From Neisseria sp. MVDL19-042950 (GTDB lineage: Bacteria; Pseudomonadota; Gammaproteobacteria; Burkholderiales; Neisseriaceae): a stretch of 51,183 nucleotides of DNA. The stretch's first letter is position 1. Each line of letters opens with the position of its first letter. The notes beneath the pieces were generated by a model, which worked only from the letters and a program-made list of their open reading frames with translations, had not been told where the DNA came from and made no database searches. Where the stretch lies: positions 1-51,183 of the forward strand of contig NZ_JAUKWH010000015.1 of assembly GCF_030504625.1 (NCBI RefSeq), given 5' to 3'. Shown here piece after piece: positions 37,604 through 45,549 of the stretch. Position numbers and translations under genes: made by a program.

Positions 37604-38596
37604 TTATTTTGCGGGGGGTATAGGTGTTGGAGTTCCAAGAGGCTTCGAACCTCTGGTAGATAGGTAAACCTGTGATAATCCTCCTCCGACGATCAAGATA
37701 CCGCCAAGATACTGCATCATAGTCAAATGCTCAGAGAAAAGTACCATTCCGAGTATTGAAGCCATGATGGTTTCCTGATATGAAATGGTTGCCAGCTCTC
37801 CCGCCAATAGAATTCTGGAAGCCACCGTCAAGAAATAGAATGCTCCGAATCCTGTAACCAGTGCGGCAACAATCAGTACAACCCAAGAATCCATCGGCAT
37901 TGTTGCAATGTCCCACGGAATTGAAATGCTTCGACCCTCTGCGTCTTTAACCGCGTATTCCAAATTGTCCCAACGGAAAACAAGCATCAGACCTATGGTC
38001 ATCACGGCAAATAGGAAATTGTAGAAAGACCTTACATTGGAATTGAAATCGGTGCGGTAACGGGATACAAAAAGATAGAGTCCGTAAGCAACCCCCGAAA
38101 GGAGCGCAATCATATTGCCCGTAGTGTATTTGGGATCAAGATCCAGTCCGAAACCTTTTTCGGAAACGATTCCGACAATTAAAAGCGTGCCGAGAATTAC
38201 CGCCGACAGCGAACCCAGCATGGGAATTTTAAATGGTTCTTTCAGGAAAATAGATGCCAATACGGTTGAATAAATCGGACCGGTATAGATGAGGAACGAA
38301 GCATTGGCAAGCGTAGTGTACTGCGTTGAAATAACATAAAGCGAAGACAGCAGGCCGAGAAAAATACCTGAAAACAAGATAGCCGGCGAAAATTTTTGCG
38401 CCTTTACGGTTTTAAATCCACCAACACATAGGAAAATCAATGTCATTCCGATGAGGCCGGCAAAGCTCCTACAGAATGCAATGAAGTCTCCCGGAGCGCT
38501 GATGTAGCGGGCAAATGCTCCAATACCCCCCATCAGCGACGAAGACAGAAACATGAAGCCGAAACCTTTTAGCTTCGTTAATGACTCTTGGTTCAT
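37604..38596 (-). CDS. EamA/DMT-family transporter, paralogue 2
   Basis: The predicted 330-residue membrane protein has two five-helix EamA repeats and is paralogous to the protein at 35707-36678. The start at 38596 was chosen for its AAGGAG site; an upstream in-frame start at 38617 has none. The C-terminal tail is Pro/Thr-rich (GTPTPIPPAK). It is 32 bases upstream of creatininase on the same strand, so both are very likely in one operon. The substrate is unknown. Confidence 0.88.
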   Translation of the reverse strand: MNQESLTKLKGFGFMFLSSSLMGGIGAFARYISAPGDFIAFCRSFAGLIGMTLIFLCVGGFKTVKAQKFSPAILFSGIFLGLLSSLYVISTQYTTLANASFLIYTGPIYSTVLASIFLKEPFKIPMLGSLSAVILGTLLIVGIVSEKGFGLDLDPKYTTGNMIALLSGVAYGLYLFVSRYRTDFNSNVRSFYNFLFAVMTIGLMLVFRWDNLEYAVKDAEGRSISIPWDIATMPMDSWVVLIVAALVTGFGAFYFLTVASRILLAGELATISYQETIMASILGMVLFSEHLTMMQYLGGILIVGGGLSQVYLSTRGSKPLGTPTPIPPAK

Positions 38597-38931
38597 CTCA
38601 CACTCCTTTTTCAACATCCTTTACGATGAATGGAATGAGCCTTTCCCGAAATGTGTTAAATGTGAGGATTAAATTTAAACAACGTAAAATAAAAATTGAT
38701 CATGCAATATTTCTATATGTATACGGCTTATACTTCCTGCAAACAGCATGAAGTTTCACTCTTCCCGTTTTCCCTTTCATTACGAACAAGTTATGGAACC
38801 ACAAAGAACTTCTTCTGTTGTAAATCCCTTCCGCTTTTCATGATATTTGCCTGAAGATTGAAAAAACGGCAGCGGTTATGGATTTAGGAAAATCACGCCG
38901 CCGCCGTTTGCAGTTTTATCGATTTACAGCC
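38597..38931. other. AT-rich intergenic region between EamA transporter and amidinotransferase
   Basis: No gene or DUS lies in these 335 bases. The part nearest the transporter start is strongly AT-rich and probably holds its promoter on the minus strand (TTGCAT and TATACA-like boxes, but with poor spacing). A plus-strand open frame at 38878 is antisense to the end of the amidinotransferase and not credible. Confidence 0.5.
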
Positions 38932-40062
38932 TTAAACAAGCGTCAAATCGTCAAAGTTCCGGTTCGGGAAGTAGTCCTCGCAGCCGCCTTCGCGATATAC
39001 GTCTGCAGTAGCACAATGCAGCGCACCGCCAAACGGATAAGCGTCGCGGAACGGAACAGGAATTACGTTCATGCCTAATTTATCCATTTGTTCTTGTTGA
39101 TGCACTTCGGATGCTTCCACAATCACTGTTTTGTGATCCAGAACCAGACAGTTCATAGACAGCCATACAGAGCTATAGCACAGTGGAGGCGGTTCGGTGT
39201 GAGCCGGTTGTGCGGCTTCCACGATTTGCCAATCGTTTTTCTCGAAGATGGCGCGTTGCTCTTTCGGCAGCGGACGTACGGGGTTGTTGATGATCAAGCC
39301 CGGACGCAGTGGTACGAAAGTAGCGTCAATGTGGATCGGGTACGGGTCGCCCGGGAAGTTCACGGCATGAATGGTCAATTCGGGATAGTAGCGTTTGAAC
39401 CATTCCATCGCAGTGCGGTTGGTGGTCAAACCGTGTTGGATGAACAAGTCTTTACCCAAACGCATAACGTCGGCGGCATCCCACATTGGTTCTTCTTCGG
39501 TGGTTACGAAGTCTTTGTTGGCGGTACGGATCAAGCGCTCTTCCAAAGAGATTTGCTCGTCGTAGTAGTTATGTTTGTAAGACTTGTCGGTCAAGCGCGG
39601 ACGGGGTGCTTGGGTCCATTTGAATTCCGGGTCTTCTTCGAAATATTTTTTCATCAGCGGCCAGTAGGCAAGATATTCGAAGTAACGGCAACGGAAAGAG
39701 TTGGCTGATGCCATGATTTCGTTACCGATGGTTAACAGAATATCCCGCGGCGGCATACAGGTCATCATCGAACCGGTGCGGAAATCGGGGGTGATTACCG
39801 GTTGGTTCCATTGTAGTGGAGTAGGACGGTCAACGATTACACCGCGCTCTTCCAGCACTTTGGTCAAGTAATTCAATTGATCATTGGCTTTTTCTACGGT
39901 TTCCAACGGACGTGGACCCCACATGCCGCGCATTTTGCTGTCGACGGGCACTTTTTCAGAAGTAGCCGGTTCTTCGGGAGGAATACAACTATGGTCGGCA
40001 ACACCGACAATTACCCGTTTCAGCGGATCAAAGTCATTCCAAGAATTTACGATTTTTGCCAT
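38932..40062 (-). CDS. Arginine:glycine amidinotransferase-like enzyme
   Basis: The 376-residue protein resembles vertebrate AGAT (GATM) and bacterial amidinotransferases over its full length. Shared motifs are WNDFDPLKRVIVG, CIPP near the N-terminus, MPPRDILLTIGNEI (Asp107), EPMWDAADVMRLGKD (Asp195/Asp198), YPIHIDATF (His244, Asp246) and GGALHCATADV with the catalytic Cys350. The family moves the amidino group of arginine to an amine (glycine, giving guanidinoacetate and ornithine) through a covalent Cys-amidino intermediate. The acceptor here cannot be read from sequence. AAGGAGAT precedes the ATG. It is divergent from oppA and heads the minus-strand cluster containing creatininase. Confidence 0.9.
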   Translation of the reverse strand: MAKIVNSWNDFDPLKRVIVGVADHSCIPPEEPATSEKVPVDSKMRGMWGPRPLETVEKANDQLNYLTKVLEERGVIVDRPTPLQWNQPVITPDFRTGSMMTCMPPRDILLTIGNEIMASANSFRCRYFEYLAYWPLMKKYFEEDPEFKWTQAPRPRLTDKSYKHNYYDEQISLEERLIRTANKDFVTTEEEPMWDAADVMRLGKDLFIQHGLTTNRTAMEWFKRYYPELTIHAVNFPGDPYPIHIDATFVPLRPGLIINNPVRPLPKEQRAIFEKNDWQIVEAAQPAHTEPPPLCYSSVWLSMNCLVLDHKTVIVEASEVHQQEQMDKLGMNVIPVPFRDAYPFGGALHCATADVYREGGCEDYFPNRNFDDLTLV

Positions 40063-40644
40063 GATTCATCTCCTTAAAAATTTACGGAAAACTAAAACAA
40101 CGCTTTCATCGCTTTTCACAAATCCCAATCAGCCGAACACATATGCATAATTATAAATACATAAAACAATACTACTTTTGATTAGGATTTTCATGAGGCT
40201 TATTCTAACGGTTGCTCCTTTTTTTAAAATATAGAAAAGAATAGCAACACTATCAAAAAAGACCAAATCTCATTTATTTCATAAAGTTATATTCCTACAT
40301 GGCATTGCGGAAATTGATTGAAATCAATGAAAGGCTTTTAAAGGCTTGATAACCGACCGAATGCTTTTCACATATCCTGCAAGATGAAATCCGGTACCAT
40401 CCAGCTGGTACGGAGAACTGCCGAACCAATTTCGCCTGCAATATTTTTTGGTTGCAGTTCGCATTTTTCGTGCTGCCATAAAATTACTTGACAGAAGCGT
40501 AGAATCTTTTAAAAAATAGACCGTCATTGCATTTGTTTACATAATTGCAATACAAAAACTTTAGTTTTGAAGAATATTAACGATAGCCGGGCCGATTTGA
40601 AATATTGAAACAGCCAAGGTTCCGGTCAAGGAGATGGATCAACT
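40063..40644. other. 582-base divergent regulatory region, amidinotransferase/oppA
   Basis: This AT-rich gap lies between two divergent genes and has no DUS. On the minus strand a TATAAT sits near 40153 upstream of the amidinotransferase, without an obvious -35 box. A short imperfect inverted repeat (CCGGTACCA and TGGTACGG) is near 40391-40413. A 67-codon minus-strand frame (40324-40527) is basic, has no recognised family and no good ribosome-binding site. oppA has GGAG about 10 bases before its ATG. Confidence 0.5.
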
Positions 40645-42297
40645 ATGTCTAAGCGAGTGATGTTCACGCGAAGCGCCTTGCTGCTGTCTTTAGGGTTGGC
40701 GTTCGGATTAACTGCCTGCGGCGGAGAAAATACCTCAAACACTGGCAGCATCCAATCCGGGGAGCCGGCCGAAAAACAAGAAATCGTGATTAACAACGGT
40801 GCCGAGCCCGAATCGCTCGATCCGCACAAAGTGTCGGGCGTACCCGAATCCGGCATCATCCGTCAGATTTTGGTCGGTCTCACTTCTACCGACAACGACG
40901 GCAACACCGTTCCGGGCATGGCGGAAAAATGGGAAAGTGCCGACAACAAAGTATGGAAATTTACCCTGCGTGATGCCAAATGGAGCAACGGAGATCCCGT
41001 TACCGCCGAAGATTTTGTGTACAGCTTCCGCCGCGTTACCGACCCGGCCACCGCGTCGCCTTACTCCAGTTACTTGGGCGATGCCAAGGTATTGAACGCC
41101 GCCAAAATCGTCGAAGGCAAAGCCAAGCCCGACACTTTGGGCGTGAAAGCCGTGGATGCGAAAACGCTGGAAATCACGCTGGAAGAGCCGGTGCCTTACT
41201 TCCCCGACATGTTGATCCACACTTCCGTGAAACCCGTGCATAAAGCCACGGTGGAAAAATTTGGCGACAAATGGACTTCGCCCGCCAATATCGTGGTGAA
41301 CGGCCCGTACACCGTGAAAGCGTGGGACGTTAACAGCCAAATCGTGTTGGAGCGCAACCCGAATTATTTCGACGATGCCAACACCACCATCACCAAAGCC
41401 ACGCTATTGCCGATTTCTTCGCCGCCCACCGACATGAGCCGCTTCAAAGCCGGCGAGGTGGAATTCACTTACAACGATATTCCGACCGAGCAGTTTAAGT
41501 CGTTGCAACAGGAAATGGGCGACCAAATGAAAGTAGCGCCCTATCTGTGCAGCTACTACTACGAGTTCAACCACACCAAGCCGCCGTTCGACAATGAAAA
41601 AGTACGCAAGGCGCTCCAGCTTGCGTTAGACCGCGATACGCTGGTGGAAAAAGTGCTCGGACGCGGCGAAACCGTGGCCTACCAGTTCACGCCGCCTGCC
41701 GCCCAAGGCATGAAAGAATTTGTGCCGGAATGGAAAGCATGGGACAAAGCCAAGCGTATCGAAGAGGCGAAAAAACTGTTGGCCGAAGCGGGTTACGGCG
41801 AGTCTAAGCCTTTGAATTTCGAGCTGCTCTACAACACCAACGAAAACCACAAGAAAAATGCCGTGGCCGCTGCCGCCTTGTGGAAAGAGGCATTGGGCTT
41901 TGTGAATGTGAGTCTGGTGAACCAAGAGTGGAAAACCTATCTCGACACCCGCCGCAACCAAAAACACCAAATGGCGCGCGGCGGCTGGTGTGCCGACTAC
42001 AACGAGGCTTCTACTTTCCTAAACGCATTCAAGTCTGAAAACAGCAGCAACTACGGCAAATATAAGAGTGCCGAATTCGACGGTCTGCTGCTGAAAACCC
42101 TTGGCGGCGACGTAACGCCCGAACAGCGCGGCGAGCTGTACCGCCAAGCCGAAGCCGTGATGGATAAAGATGCGGCAACCATTTTCGTTTTCCACTATGT
42201 GAGCGCACGTTTGGTGAAACCCCATGTTGCCAACTACTCCACCAAAGATCCGATGGACAACTGGCAGATTAAAAACTGGAAGATTCTGAAACACTAA
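40645..42297 (+). CDS. oppA: Oligopeptide ABC transporter substrate-binding lipoprotein OppA
   Basis: The 550-residue SBP_bac_5 protein has a lipoprotein signal with lipobox LTAC (Cys25), so it is anchored in the periplasm. Family features are EPESLDPHKVSG, WSNGDPVTAEDFVYSFRR, NGPYTVKAW, FDNEKVRKALQLALDR and ARGGWCADYNEASTFLNAF, the last matching the ligand-site region of enterobacterial OppA. It binds short peptides for import by OppBCDF. It opens the opp operon and diverges from the amidinotransferase. A strong DUS terminator follows. Confidence 0.95.
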   Translation: MSKRVMFTRSALLLSLGLAFGLTACGGENTSNTGSIQSGEPAEKQEIVINNGAEPESLDPHKVSGVPESGIIRQILVGLTSTDNDGNTVPGMAEKWESADNKVWKFTLRDAKWSNGDPVTAEDFVYSFRRVTDPATASPYSSYLGDAKVLNAAKIVEGKAKPDTLGVKAVDAKTLEITLEEPVPYFPDMLIHTSVKPVHKATVEKFGDKWTSPANIVVNGPYTVKAWDVNSQIVLERNPNYFDDANTTITKATLLPISSPPTDMSRFKAGEVEFTYNDIPTEQFKSLQQEMGDQMKVAPYLCSYYYEFNHTKPPFDNEKVRKALQLALDRDTLVEKVLGRGETVAYQFTPPAAQGMKEFVPEWKAWDKAKRIEEAKKLLAEAGYGESKPLNFELLYNTNENHKKNAVAAAALWKEALGFVNVSLVNQEWKTYLDTRRNQKHQMARGGWCADYNEASTFLNAFKSENSSNYGKYKSAEFDGLLLKTLGGDVTPEQRGELYRQAEAVMDKDAATIFVFHYVSARLVKPHVANYSTKDPMDNWQIKNWKILKH

Positions 42298-42304
42298 AAC
42301 CCTG

Positions 42305-42349
42305 AAAGGCCGTCTGAAAACAAACATATTCTGTTTTCAGACGGCCTTT
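42305..42349 (+). terminator. DUS hairpin between oppA and oppB
   Basis: Arms 42305-42322 and 42332-42349 pair over 18 bases, 8 bases after the oppA stop. It probably stops part of the transcripts, giving more OppA than membrane components. A further DUS is at 42377. Confidence 0.85.
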
Positions 42350-42429
42350 GCCCGACATACATACCATAACAACCACAGGCCGTCTGAAACGGCCGCACCG
42401 CCGGCACAAACCCCGACCAAGGTTTACTT

Positions 42430-43350
42430 ATGTTGAAATTCATCATCAAGCGTATATTGGAAGCCATTCCCACGCTGTTTGTTTTGATTACCGTATCGTT
42501 TTTCATGATGCGGCTGGCTCCGGGCAGCCCGTTTACCGGCGAGCGCAACCTGCCGCCCGCGGTACTGGCCAACATCGAAGCCAAATACCACCTCAACGAC
42601 CCCATCTGGCTGCAATACCTCAATTACCTGAAACAGCTTGCCCACGGCGATTTCGGGCCGTCGTTCAAATACAAAGACTACACGGTTAACGAACTGCTCT
42701 CGCAAGCCTTTCCCGTATCGCTGGAAATCGGTCTTTATGCCTTTATTATCGCGCTGGTTGTCGGCGTGATTCTCGGCGTGCTGGCCGCCTTAAAACAAAA
42801 CTCATGGCTCGACTACATCACCATGGGCGTAGCCATGACGGGCGTGGTGATCCCCAGCTTTGTCAAAGCCCCGTTGCTGGTGTTGATTTTTGCTATTTGG
42901 CTGAAATGGCTGCCCGCAGGCGGCTGGAACGGCGGCGCATTCAGCAATTTAGTGCTGCCCGTTGCCGCGCTGGCGATTGCCTATATTTCAAGCATCGCCC
43001 GAATTACGCGCGGCTCGATGATTGAAGTGATGAACAGCCAGTTTATCCGCACCGCCCGCGCCAAAGGTTTGCCCACCCGCTACATCGTGTGGAAACACGC
43101 CCTGCGCCCCGCCATGCTGCCGGTGATTTCCTACCTCGGCCCGGCGTTTGTAGGCATCATTACCGGCTCGATTGTGATTGAAACCATATTCGGCCTGCCC
43201 GGTATCGGCCAGCTTTTCGTAAACGGCGCACTCAACCGCGATTACGGCATGGTGTTGAGCCTGACTATTCTCGTGGGCGTGCTGACCATTGTGTTCAACG
43301 CCGTGGTCGATATCCTGTATGCCGTGATTGATCCGAAAATCCGCTATTGA
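42430..43350 (+). CDS. oppB: Oligopeptide ABC transporter permease OppB
   Basis: The 306-residue inner-membrane permease has six predicted helices. The start (KFIIKRILEAIPTLFVLITVSFF) is typical of OppB/DppB, and the EAA loop (ARAKGLPTRYIVWKHALRPAMLPV) contacts the ATPases. It forms the channel together with OppC. Confidence 0.97.
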   Translation: MLKFIIKRILEAIPTLFVLITVSFFMMRLAPGSPFTGERNLPPAVLANIEAKYHLNDPIWLQYLNYLKQLAHGDFGPSFKYKDYTVNELLSQAFPVSLEIGLYAFIIALVVGVILGVLAALKQNSWLDYITMGVAMTGVVIPSFVKAPLLVLIFAIWLKWLPAGGWNGGAFSNLVLPVAALAIAYISSIARITRGSMIEVMNSQFIRTARAKGLPTRYIVWKHALRPAMLPVISYLGPAFVGIITGSIVIETIFGLPGIGQLFVNGALNRDYGMVLSLTILVGVLTIVFNAVVDILYAVIDPKIRY

Positions 43351-43402
43351 TTCAAGAGGCCGTCTGAAAACCGTTAACCCAAGCGGCTGATAAACAGCAC
43401 AT

Positions 43403-43482
43403 TCGTCATGCTCGGGCTTGGCCCGAGTATCTCCAAGCTCACAAAACCCTAAGATACTCAAGGCCAAGCCCGAGTATGACGA
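43403..43482. repeat. REP-like long inverted repeat between oppB and oppC
   Basis: Arms 43403-43432 and 43452-43482 match apart from one substitution and one C/TT difference (TCGTCATGCTCGGGCTTGGC and its near complement). The stem of about 30 bp sits inside the opp operon, flanked by single DUS copies at 43357 and 43521. Confidence 0.85.
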
Positions 43483-43581
43483 TACAGTTACACGATATTC
43501 AGTTGAACGATTGCCGCTTTTCAGACGGCCTCATCTGCTAGTAACCAGTAAACAGAATAAAAAACCATAAGGCACATAACC

Positions 43582-44496
43582 ATGATGGTCAGTAAAAAAC
43601 AGGCCGCCGCGCTGGCTGCCGCTCTCGACAACCCGTCTCCCGACATCAAAGGCCGCAGCCTGTGGCAAGACGCATGGCGGCGCTTCCGCCACAACCGCGC
43701 CGCGCTGGCCAGCGGTTTGATTCTGCTGCTGGTGTGTCTCTTTGTATTGATTGTGCCTCTGGTTGCCCCCTACGACTATGCCCACACCGACTGGGGCGCA
43801 ATGCAGTCTCCGCCCGCATTCGACAACAAACACTATTTCGGCACCGACTCGCTCGGACGCGACCTGCTGACCCGCGTGGCCGTCGGCGGACGCATCTCGC
43901 TGATGGTAGGCGTGGCCGGTGCCTTGGTTGCCGTGATTATCGGCGTGGTGTACGGCGCGGTATCGGGCTTTTTCGGCGGCAAAACCGATATGCTGATGAT
44001 GCGTTTCTTAGAGATTCTGAACGCGTTTCCGTTTATGTTTTTCGTGATTCTGCTGGTAACTTTTTTCGGCCGCAATCTGGCGTTTATCTTCGTTGCCATC
44101 GGTATGGTGTCGTGGCTCGACGTGGCGCGGATTGTGCGTGGGCAAACCCTCAGCCTGAAGCGCAAAGAGTTCATCGAAGCCGCCTATGTGTGCGGCGTGT
44201 CGCGGCGGGATATCGTGTTCCGCCACATCGTGCCCAACGTGCTCGGCGTGGTGGTGGTTTACGCCTCGCTGCTCGTGCCCGGCATGATTTTGTTTGAATC
44301 TTTCCTCAGCTTCTTGGGCTTGGGCGTGCAAGAGCCGATGACAAGCTGGGGCGCGATGCTGCAAGACGGTGCGAACACCATGCAGATTGCGCCGTGGCAG
44401 CTGCTCGTGCCCGCCGTGTTTCTGGTGGTTACGCTGTTCTGCTTCAACTTCATCGGCGACGGCCTGCGCGACGCATTAGACCCGAAAGACAGATAA
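43582..44496 (+). CDS. oppC: Oligopeptide ABC transporter permease OppC
   Basis: The 304-residue permease has an N-terminal cytoplasmic segment (SLWQDAWRRFRHNRAALAS), six helices, the HYFGTDSLGRDLLTR motif of OppC/DppC and the EAA loop (AAYVCGVSRRDIVFRHIVPN). It starts at the first of two consecutive ATG codons after AAGG. The 231-base gap after oppB holds the REP-like repeat. Confidence 0.97.
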   Translation: MMVSKKQAAALAAALDNPSPDIKGRSLWQDAWRRFRHNRAALASGLILLLVCLFVLIVPLVAPYDYAHTDWGAMQSPPAFDNKHYFGTDSLGRDLLTRVAVGGRISLMVGVAGALVAVIIGVVYGAVSGFFGGKTDMLMMRFLEILNAFPFMFFVILLVTFFGRNLAFIFVAIGMVSWLDVARIVRGQTLSLKRKEFIEAAYVCGVSRRDIVFRHIVPNVLGVVVVYASLLVPGMILFESFLSFLGLGVQEPMTSWGAMLQDGANTMQIAPWQLLVPAVFLVVTLFCFNFIGDGLRDALDPKDR

Positions 44497-44513
44497 ACCA
44501 AGAAAGATCAATA

Positions 44514-44552
44514 TTTTCAGACGGCCTCTTGATGCTTGAGGCCGTCTGAAAA
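44514..44552 (+). repeat. Inverted DUS pair overlapping the oppD leader
   Basis: TTTTCAGACGGCCTC (44514-44528) and its complement (44538-44552) pair over 15 bases. The oppD ribosome-binding site (AAAAGGA) begins in the end of the right arm, so folding could limit oppD translation. Confidence 0.75.
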
Positions 44553-44562
44553 GGAAAAAACA

Positions 44563-45549
44563 ATGAGCACACCCTTACTGCAAGTAAAAGACCTCGAAGT
44601 CCGCTTCAAAACCGAAGACGGCCTCGTTACCGCGGTCAACAAACTCAATTTCGATCTGCACGAAGGCGAAACGCTGGGCATCGTCGGCGAATCCGGCTCC
44701 GGCAAATCGCAAACCGCCTTCGCCATCATGGGGCTTTTGGCCAAAAACGGCCAAACTTCCGGCTCCGCCGTTTTCAACGGCCGCGAAATCCTCGGCCTGC
44801 CCGAACGCGAGTTAAACAAAATCCGCGCCGAACAAATCGCCATGATTTTCCAAGATCCGATGACCTCGCTCAACCCCTATATGCGCGTGGGCGACCAGCT
44901 TACCGAAGTGCTGCACCTGCACAAAGGCATGGGCAAAGCCGAAGCATGGGCCGAATCCGTGCGCATGCTCGAAGCCGTGAAAATCCCCGAAGCCAAAAAA
45001 CGCATCAGCATGTATCCGCACGAATTTTCAGGCGGCATGCGCCAGCGCGTGATGATTGCCATGGCGTTGTTGTGCCGCCCCAAACTCCTGATTGCCGACG
45101 AACCCACCACCGCGCTCGACGTAACCGTACAAGCGCAAATCATGGCGCTGCTGAACGACCTCAAACGCGATTTCGGCACCACCATCATCATGATTACCCA
45201 CGATTTAGGCGTAGTCGCCGGCATTTGCGACCAAGTGTTGGTGATGTATGCCGGCCGCACCATGGAATACGGCAGCGTCGACGATATCTTCTACCGCCCC
45301 AGCCACCCCTATACCTTGGGCTTGCTCGGTGCCGTGCCGCGCTTGGACACCGACACCGAAATGCTGCCGACCATTCCCGGCAACCCGCCCAACCTCAGCA
45401 ACCTGCCCGCAGGCTGCCCGTTCCAAGACCGCTGCGCCTTTGTCGAAGACACCTGCCGCAGCAACGCCCCGCCGTTGGAAATCCTGCACGACCACCGTAA
45501 ACGCGCCTGCCACAGGCCGTCTGAATTTTTACAGGGAGCACAGGCATGA
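44563..45549 (+). CDS. oppD: Oligopeptide ABC transporter ATPase OppD
   Basis: The predicted 328-residue ATPase has Walker A GESGSGKS, the Q-loop [10 protein letters not shown], signature FSGGMRQRV, Walker [13 protein letters not shown] and the H-loop. The C-terminal oligopeptide-transporter extension has the four-cysteine pattern GCPFQDRC...C...C, which in related transporters holds a [4Fe-4S] cluster. A frame nine codons longer starts at a TTG within a DUS and is rejected. The 3' end contains an in-frame DUS encoding RPSE, just before the oppF start. It overlaps oppF by four bases (ATGA). Confidence 0.96.
   Translation: MSTPLLQVKDLEVRFKTEDGLVTAVNKLNFDLHEGETLGIVGESGSGKSQTAFAIMGLLAKNGQTSGSAVFNGREILGLPERELNKIRAEQIAMIFQDPMTSLNPYMRVGDQLTEVLHLHKGMGKAEAWAESVRMLEAVKIPEAKKRISMYPHEFSGGMRQRVMIAMALLCRPKLLIADEPTTALDVTVQAQIMALLNDLKRDFGTTIIMITHDLGVVAGICDQVLVMYAGRTMEYGSVDDIFYRPSHPYTLGLLGAVPRLDTDTEMLPTIPGNPPNLSNLPAGCPFQDRCAFVEDTCRSNAPPLEILHDHRKRACHRPSEFLQGAQA

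Noticed and set aside
38878-39078. Plus-strand frame over the end of the amidinotransferase
   Set aside because: Overlaps a well-supported gene, has no family resemblance and no good start context.
40324-40527. 67-codon minus-strand open frame upstream of oppA
   Set aside because: No recognised family, no clear ribosome-binding site, and it lies in an AT-rich regulatory gap.
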